Assembly: GCF_016755875.1 (NCBI RefSeq)
Contig: NZ_BNED01000005.1
Location: 4,726,001 to 4,790,000, forward strand
DNA: 64,000 bases
From: Streptomyces spororaveus
GTDB lineage: Bacteria > Actinomycetota > Actinomycetes > Streptomycetales > Streptomycetaceae
Direction: 5' to 3'
Shown here: piece after piece, positions 59,328 to 64,000 of the stretch
Layout: every line of letters begins with the position of its first letter
Numbering within the stretch: the stretch's first letter is position 1
Position numbers and translations under genes: made by a program
The notes under the pieces: generated by a model
The model's database searches: none
What the model saw: only the letters and a program-made list of their open reading frames with translations
What the model was told of the DNA's origin: nothing

Positions 59328-60248
59328 TCAGCTGCCGGCGGTGACGCGTACGGCGCCCCGCAGCTCCTCGTAGACGCCGGGGTCGAACTCCCCCGCCACC
59401 GGGGCGAGGACCGTGGCCGCCGAGAGGGCGACCGCGCGGGTGAGGCGGTCCGGCCAGTCCAGGCCCTCGGCCAGCGCGGACAGCAGGCCGGCGACCGCGG
59501 AGTCGCCGGCTCCGGTGGGGTTGCCGGACAGCGGGCGGGGCGGGGACGCCTGCCAGCAGCCCTCGGCGGTGGCGGCCAGCAGGCCGGCCGGGCCGAGCGA
59601 GGTGACCACCGCGTGGGCGCCCCGGCGGCGGGCGTCGCGGGTGGCGGGGAGCGGGTCGCGGGATCCGGTGAGCTCGGCCAGTTCGGCGGCGTTCGGCTTG
59701 ATGATCTCCGGGCGGGCGGCGACCCCGCGGCGCAGGGCCTCGCCGCTGGTGTCCAGCAGGACGGGCACCCCGGCCGCGCGGGCCGACCGGACGAGCAGCG
59801 CGTACGCGCCCACGGGCACGCCCGGCGGGAGGCTGCCGCACAGGGCGACGGCGCGGGCCCCGGACACGAGGTCCTCGTAGCGCGTGAGGAACCGTGACCA
59901 CTCCGCGGCGGTGATCAGCGGGCCCGGCTCGTTGAACTGGGTGGTGTCGCCGGTGCCCGCGTCGGCCACGGCGACCGTGCGGCGGGTGGTGCCGGCGCAG
60001 GGCACCAGGGCGTCGACCACGCCCGGGGACCGCGCGAGCAGCCCCCGGACGACGGAGCCGACCGGTCCGCCCGCGAAGCCGGTGGCGGTGACCTCGTGGC
60101 CGAGGGCGGCCAGGACGCGCGCGACGTTGATCCCCTTGCCGCCGGCGCGTTCAGTGACGGCCGAGACCCGGTGCGAGGCGTGCGGAAGCAGCCGCGGCAC
60201 TTGGTACGTGACGTCGAGCGCGGTGTTGAGCGTCACGGTAAGGATCAT
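59328..60248 (-). CDS. PfkB-family sugar kinase (1-phosphofructokinase / tagatose-6-phosphate kinase type)
   Basis: 306 aa from the ATG at 60248 (MILTVTLNTALDVTYQVPRL, GGGAG five bases upstream); the longer frame upstream is not supported. PfkB signatures: GGKGINVARVLAALGHEV near residue 38 and the anion-hole motif NPTGAGDSAVAG near the C-terminus. The subfamily phosphorylates fructose-1-P or tagatose-6-P. It lies 112 bases from the nagA gene on the same strand and may act downstream of amino-sugar catabolism. Confidence 0.86.
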   Translation of the reverse strand: MILTVTLNTALDVTYQVPRLLPHASHRVSAVTERAGGKGINVARVLAALGHEVTATGFAGGPVGSVVRGLLARSPGVVDALVPCAGTTRRTVAVADAGTGDTTQFNEPGPLITAAEWSRFLTRYEDLVSGARAVALCGSLPPGVPVGAYALLVRSARAAGVPVLLDTSGEALRRGVAARPEIIKPNAAELAELTGSRDPLPATRDARRRGAHAVVTSLGPAGLLAATAEGCWQASPPRPLSGNPTGAGDSAVAGLLSALAEGLDWPDRLTRAVALSAATVLAPVAGEFDPGVYEELRGAVRVTAGS

Positions 60249-60360
60249 GGGCACTCCCGGGTCCGATGCTGCCGGGATCATGCCAAACGCAGGGCGGTCG
60301 GCCCAGTGCCGGGGCCGACCGTTTTCCCTGTCCGCGGCCGCTCGGCCGTCAGATCGGCGG

Positions 60361-61512
60361 TCAGGAGGGCGGGTTGACGATCCATTCGCCGCGCCGCATG
60401 ACGCCCTTGAGTTCGAACGCGGCGTCCAGCACGACGAGGTCGGCGTACTTGCCGGGCTCCAGCGAGCCGATCTCGTCGTAGAGGCCGATCAGCTTGGCCG
60501 GGTTGGCGGAGATCGCCTGGACCACGGACTCCACGGGCAGTTTGTCGAGGGTCACCGAACGCTTGAAGGCGGTGTCCAGGGTCAGGGTCGAGCCGGCGAT
60601 GGAGCCGCCCTCCACCAGCCGTGCCACGCCGTGCCTGACCTCCACCTCCAGCGGGCCGAGGTGGTAGGTCCCGTCGCCGAAGCCGGCCGCGTCCATCGCG
60701 TCGGTGATCAGCGCGACGCGGTGCGCGCCCGCGTGGTGGAAGGCCAGTTCCAGGGCCGCCGGGTGCAGGTGGGTGCCGTCGTTGATGAGCTCGACGGTGA
60801 TCCGCTCGTCCTCCAGCAGCGCGGCGATCGGGCCGGGTTCGCGGTGGGCGAGGGGCGGCATCGCGTTGAAGAGGTGGGTGGCCACGGTCGCGCCCGCGTC
60901 GATGGCGGCCCGCGTCTGCTCGTACGTGGCGTCCGTGTGGCCGATCGCCGCGATCACCCCGTGCTCGGCCAGCAGCCGTACGGAGTCCAGGCCGCCGGGG
61001 AGTTCGGTGGCGAGGGTGAACATGCGGGCGGCGCCGTGCGCGGCGTCGATGAGCTTGCGGACCTCGGCCGGGTCGGGGTCGCGGAGCAGGTCCTCCTTGT
61101 GGGCGCCCTTGCGGCAGGGGTTGATGAACGGCCCCTCGAAGTGGATGCCGGCGATCTCGCCCTGCTGGGTCAGTTCGGCGAGCAGGGCGGCGCGGCGGGC
61201 CAGTTCGTCCAGGTCCCCGGTGACGGTGGAGGCGACCAGGGTGGTGGTGCCGTGCTCGCGGTGGGTGCGGACGCCCTTGAGGACGTCCTCGGCGGTGCCG
61301 GAGGTGAACGAGGCGCCGCCGCCGCCGTGGTTGTGCGTGTCGACGAAGCCGGGGACGATCCAGTGCCCGGACAGGTCGACGGTCCGCGCGCCCTCGTGGG
61401 CACTGCCGGCGATGCGGTCGCCGTCGACGATGACCCTGCCGTTCGCCACCGTTCCGGTGGGCAGCACCACCCTGGCGCCCGAAAGAACAGTGCTGTGCGC
61501 GCTTCCGGACAT
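60361..61512 (-). CDS. nagA: NagA, N-acetylglucosamine-6-phosphate deacetylase
   Basis: 383 aa, ATG at 61512; it overlaps the nagK stop as TGATG. Amidohydrolase fold: metal-binding VDTHNHGGGGASF, the IHFEGPFINP glutamate, the GHTDAT and ATHLFNAMPPL histidines and the catalytic ITDAMDAAG aspartate. It removes acetate from GlcNAc-6-P to give GlcN-6-P. In S. coelicolor nagA is co-transcribed with nagK and repressed by DasR, whose ligand GlcN-6-P is this enzyme's product. Confidence 0.95.
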   Translation of the reverse strand: MSGSAHSTVLSGARVVLPTGTVANGRVIVDGDRIAGSAHEGARTVDLSGHWIVPGFVDTHNHGGGGASFTSGTAEDVLKGVRTHREHGTTTLVASTVTGDLDELARRAALLAELTQQGEIAGIHFEGPFINPCRKGAHKEDLLRDPDPAEVRKLIDAAHGAARMFTLATELPGGLDSVRLLAEHGVIAAIGHTDATYEQTRAAIDAGATVATHLFNAMPPLAHREPGPIAALLEDERITVELINDGTHLHPAALELAFHHAGAHRVALITDAMDAAGFGDGTYHLGPLEVEVRHGVARLVEGGSIAGSTLTLDTAFKRSVTLDKLPVESVVQAISANPAKLIGLYDEIGSLEPGKYADLVVLDAAFELKGVMRRGEWIVNPPS

Positions 61513-62453
61513 CAGGCAGGTACCTCCGTGGCGAGTAGGTCCCAGGCGAGCAGCCCTGCGCCCAGGCATCCGGCGGTGTCCCCGAGGGCCGCCGGAACGA
61601 TGTGGGGGAGCCGCTGGAACGTCACGCGCTCCTCCACGGCCGTCCGTAGTGGTGTGAACAAGGTTTCCCCGGCCTCCGCGAGCCCGCCACCGATGATCAG
61701 CGTCCGCGGGTCCAGCAGGGTGATGGCGGTGACCAGTCCGTCGGCGAGGGCGCCGACGGCGGCCAGCCACACCTCCCGGGCGCGCGCGTCACCGGAGGCG
61801 ACGGCCTTGGCGCAGTCCGCGGCGTCGGCCTCGGGGTCGCCGGAGGCGGCCGCCCAGGCGCGGCTGACGGCCGAGGCGGAGGCGAGGGTCTCCAGGCAGC
61901 CGTGCTGGCCGCAGCCGCAGGCGGGGCCGCCCGGGCGTACCACGATGTGCCCGATCTCGCCCGCGTAGCCGTGGGCGCCGGCCTCGATGCGGCCGGCGAT
62001 GCCGATGGCCCCGGCGATGCCGGTGCCGAGCGGGACGAAGAGGAAGCGGTCGGCGCCCCGGCCGGCGCCGATGCGGCCTTCGGCGAGTCCGCCCGTGCGC
62101 ACGTCGTGGCCGAGGGCCACCGGGATGCCGCCGAGGCGGCTGCTGAGCAGGGCGCGCATCGGTACGTCGCGCCAGCCCAGGTTCGCCGCGTAGACGGCGA
62201 TCCCGTGCTCGGCGTCGACGATGCCCGGGACGGCGACGCCGGCCGCCGAGGCGGGCCGTCCGAAGCGTTCCCGGCCGGTGTCGAGCAGCTCGGCGGCGAA
62301 GTCCTGGATCGTCTCGACGACGGCGTCGGGGCCCCGCTCGCGGCCGGTGGCCCGGCGCGCTTCGTGGAGCAGGGTGCCGTCGTCCGCGACGAGGGCGGCC
62401 TTCATCCCGGTGCCGCCCACATCGAGGGCGATGACGTGTTTCACGGATTTCAC
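61512..62453 (-). CDS. nagK: NagK, ROK-family N-acetylglucosamine kinase
   Basis: 313 aa from a GTG at 62453; a second GTG three codons later is possible. ROK signatures: ALDVGGTGMKAALV (phosphate 1), the zinc motif CGCGQHGCLE and IIGGGLAEAGETL. It phosphorylates GlcNAc to GlcNAc-6-P for NagA; the narrow specificity is inferred from the operon. The dre-like site at 62481-62496 is 28 bases upstream of the start, over its promoter. Confidence 0.88.
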   Translation of the reverse strand: MKSVKHVIALDVGGTGMKAALVADDGTLLHEARRATGRERGPDAVVETIQDFAAELLDTGRERFGRPASAAGVAVPGIVDAEHGIAVYAANLGWRDVPMRALLSSRLGGIPVALGHDVRTGGLAEGRIGAGRGADRFLFVPLGTGIAGAIGIAGRIEAGAHGYAGEIGHIVVRPGGPACGCGQHGCLETLASASAVSRAWAAASGDPEADAADCAKAVASGDARAREVWLAAVGALADGLVTAITLLDPRTLIIGGGLAEAGETLFTPLRTAVEERVTFQRLPHIVPAALGDTAGCLGAGLLAWDLLATEVPA

Positions 62454-62480
62454 AGAGACAGTCTCGCGTGCTCGGCGGGG

Positions 62481-62496
62481 AAAGGTCTAGTCCAAT
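62481..62496. promoter_or_regulatory. DasR-responsive element (dre) between nagK and the sugar-binding protein gene
   Basis: AAAGGTCTAGTCCAAT matches the dre consensus at 12 of 16 positions and shares GGTCTAGTCCA with the msiK site. It sits between divergent nagK and the solute-binding lipoprotein gene, as established for nagKA in Streptomyces. Confidence 0.75.
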
Positions 62497-62619
62497 GAGG
62501 GAGATTGTTGAGCGGCCATACAAATCCGGGACCCCGGGCGGGAGCCCGATGTGGACGAGCCGCCAAAGTGGTGTAGACCTTACGTGGATCGTACGTACAA
62601 GAAGAGTGGATGGAGAACT

Positions 62620-63918
62620 GTGAAGGGCCGTTACCTGAGCCTGGCCGCGTCCGGCGCCGTGCTGTGCCTGACTGCCGTGACGCTGACGGGCTGCGGAGCC
62701 CTCGGCGGGCTCACCGGAGACAACGAGGTGACCCTGCGGGTCGTGGCGGCCGACTACGGGGACAATCCGCAGAACTCCTCCGAGTCCTACTGGAAGGACC
62801 TCGCCGCAGGCTTCGAGAAGGCCAACCCGGGCATCAAGGTCGAGGTCAGCGTCTACTCCTGGTCCGAGGTCGACGCCAAGGTCGCCGAGATGGTCAAGGC
62901 CGGCAAGGCCCCCGACATAGCCCAGATCGGCGCCTACTCCGACTACGCGGCCGCCGACAAGCTGTACTCGGCCGAAGAGCTGCTCTCCGTGAAGACCGAG
63001 GCCGACTTCCTCGGCCCGCTCGCGGACGCCGGCAAGGTCAAGCAGATCCAGTACGGCATGCCCTTCGTGGCCAGCACCCGGCTGCTCTTCTACAACGAGA
63101 AGCTGCTCGCCGACGCCGGTGTGATCGGCAAGGACGGCAAGGGCTGGCAGCCGAAGAGCTGGGCGGACCTCGAAGCCGCCGCCAAGAAGCTCAAGGCCGC
63201 CAACGTCCCCACCCCCTTCGCGCTGCCGCTGGGCCGCGAGGAGGCGCAGGCCGAGACGATGATGTGGATGCTCGCGGGCGGCGGCGGATACACCAACAAC
63301 GAGGAGTCGTACTCGATCGACTCCGCCCCCAACATCAAGACGCTGGAGTTCCTGCGGGACAAGATGGTCGGCCAGGGGCTGACCGGCCCCGTGGAGCCCG
63401 GCAAGCTGGACCGCCAGGCCGCCTTCGACGCCTTCACCAAGGGCGAGGTAGGCATGCTCAACGGGCACCCGACACTGCTCAAGCAGGCGGAGGCCAAGGG
63501 CGTGAAGTTCGGCATGGTGCCGCTGCCCACCGCCGACGGCAGCGACAAGCCCGCGATGGGTGTCGCCGACTGGGTCATGGCCTTCAAGACCGGCCACCGC
63601 CAGCAGTCCGGCAAGTTCCTCGACTTCATGTACCAGCCGAAGAACGTGACGGCCTTCACCGAGAAGTACGACCTGCTGCCCGCCACCACCACCGGCTACC
63701 AGGCCAAGCAGGCCGCGACCGGCGGCAACGCCCCGCAGCTGAAGCCGTTCCTGACGGCGCTGCCCGGCTCGCGGCTGTACCCGGTCGGCAAGAAGTCCTG
63801 GGCGGGCGTCAGCGAGGACATCAAGCAGAACATCGGCAAGACCGTCCAGCCGGGCGGACAGCCGGCGAAGGTACTGGAGGGGATCGCCACCACCGCCCGC
63901 GCGGCGGACCCGCGCTGA
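62620..63918 (+). CDS. sugar ABC transporter solute-binding lipoprotein
   Basis: 432 aa from the GTG at 62620 (ATGGAG six bases upstream). Signal peptide with lipobox TLTGC (Cys23), then a periplasmic-binding (SBP_bac_1) fold: LRVVAADYGDNPQNSSESYW, GMPFVASTRLLFYNEKLLADAG and EAQAETMMWMLAGGGGYTNN. It captures an oligo- or monosaccharide outside the cell. Position opposite nagK across a dre site suggests an amino sugar or chito-oligosaccharide. The permease genes do not follow; MsiK is the likely ATPase. Confidence 0.88.
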   Translation: MKGRYLSLAASGAVLCLTAVTLTGCGALGGLTGDNEVTLRVVAADYGDNPQNSSESYWKDLAAGFEKANPGIKVEVSVYSWSEVDAKVAEMVKAGKAPDIAQIGAYSDYAAADKLYSAEELLSVKTEADFLGPLADAGKVKQIQYGMPFVASTRLLFYNEKLLADAGVIGKDGKGWQPKSWADLEAAAKKLKAANVPTPFALPLGREEAQAETMMWMLAGGGGYTNNEESYSIDSAPNIKTLEFLRDKMVGQGLTGPVEPGKLDRQAAFDAFTKGEVGMLNGHPTLLKQAEAKGVKFGMVPLPTADGSDKPAMGVADWVMAFKTGHRQQSGKFLDFMYQPKNVTAFTEKYDLLPATTTGYQAKQAATGGNAPQLKPFLTALPGSRLYPVGKKSWAGVSEDIKQNIGKTVQPGGQPAKVLEGIATTARAADPR

Positions 63919-63965
63919 GCGGTGGCGGCGGGCCGGGTGTCAGAGCGCGGCGTTAATCTGGCGGT

Positions 63966-64000
63966 ATGACGGACGAGGGGCAGCTGACGGCCACGGAGGC
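63966..64000 (+). CDS. start of an unidentified gene, cut by window edge
   Basis: ATG at 63966 opens MTDEGQLTATE, 11 codons before the end. TAATCT (63951-63956) precedes it by nine bases, again compatible with a leaderless start. Too short to identify. Confidence 0.4.
   Translation, partial: MTDEGQLTATE

Overview
The window is high-GC actinobacterial chromosome and reads as a Streptomyces core region. The evidence is a strong G/C bias at third codon positions, many GTG/TTG starts, and hallmark genes: glnR, nur, the WhiG anti-sigma rsiG, mshA for mycothiol, phoU-phoRP, carD, msiK, the diguanylate cyclase cdgB and the DasR-type nagK-nagA locus. From memory, the gene order resembles the S. coelicolor chromosome between glnR and nagKA. 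No insertion sequence, prophage, CRISPR array or large biosynthetic cluster is visible.

Layout. 1-8.8 kb: the 5' end of glnR, a MoaD-like sulfur carrier, two membrane or exported proteins, a sulfur locus (cysteine-codon leader peptide, CysA-type rhodanese, SseC/DUF1416), DUF3099, an overlapping operon of three single-pass membrane proteins, and a nitrobindin-like protein. 8.8-16.2 kb: nur, ygfZ, dtd, rsiG, an Eis-like acetyltransferase, a PrmC-like methyltransferase, two unknown genes, an XRE regulator, an HBHA-like protein and DUF2516. 16.2-25.7 kb: a receiver-PP2C phosphatase, an NlpC/P60 hydrolase, a methyltransferase, mshA (with a SigR-type promoter), YbjN, an MFS pump and gpmA. 25.7-31.6 kb: a TetR/DUF2867 divergon with two perfect operators, a Cys-rich miniprotein, phoU/phoR/phoP with a PHO box and a duplicated phoP 3' end, a lipoprotein and carD. 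31.8-40.3 kb: ispD-ispF, cysS, rlmB, a DoxX protein, a sugar nucleotidyltransferase, msiK and tRNA-Thr. 40.4-45.9 kb: a beta-helix protein coupled to a small protein with the same terminal motif, an FAD oxidoreductase, a repeat-rich intergenic block, a kinase and a GNAT enzyme. 46-54 kb: an oxidoreductase, a pentapeptide protein, a GH26-like hydrolase, a SenS/SenR-HbpS-type redox sensing module and an M1 peptidase. 54-64 kb: TerD, ArfB, a flavin reductase, cdgB, a CBM35-like protein, a PfkB kinase, nagA-nagK, a divergent sugar-binding lipoprotein and the start of one more gene.

How the genes connect. N-acetylglucosamine use links msiK (the shared ABC ATPase), the solute-binding lipoprotein, nagK and nagA. 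Both msiK and the nagK/lipoprotein divergon carry the DasR-like 11-mer GGTCTAGTCCA. Cyclic-di-GMP is made by CdgB and read by RsiG, which has both copies of its ligand motif. Phosphate control (PhoU/R/P), thiol/redox control (mshA, carD, HbpS/SenSR), Ni control (Nur) and nitrogen control (GlnR) all lie in this stretch. At least fifteen genes appear to start at or next to a leaderless TSS behind a TANNNT box.

The strongest candidate for an undescribed system is the translationally coupled pair at 40396-42509. The C-terminus of a beta-helix protein and the N-terminus of a small helical protein share a GPVF-x-GPV...Q-x-AW-x-N motif that looks like an amyloid-type signalling sequence.
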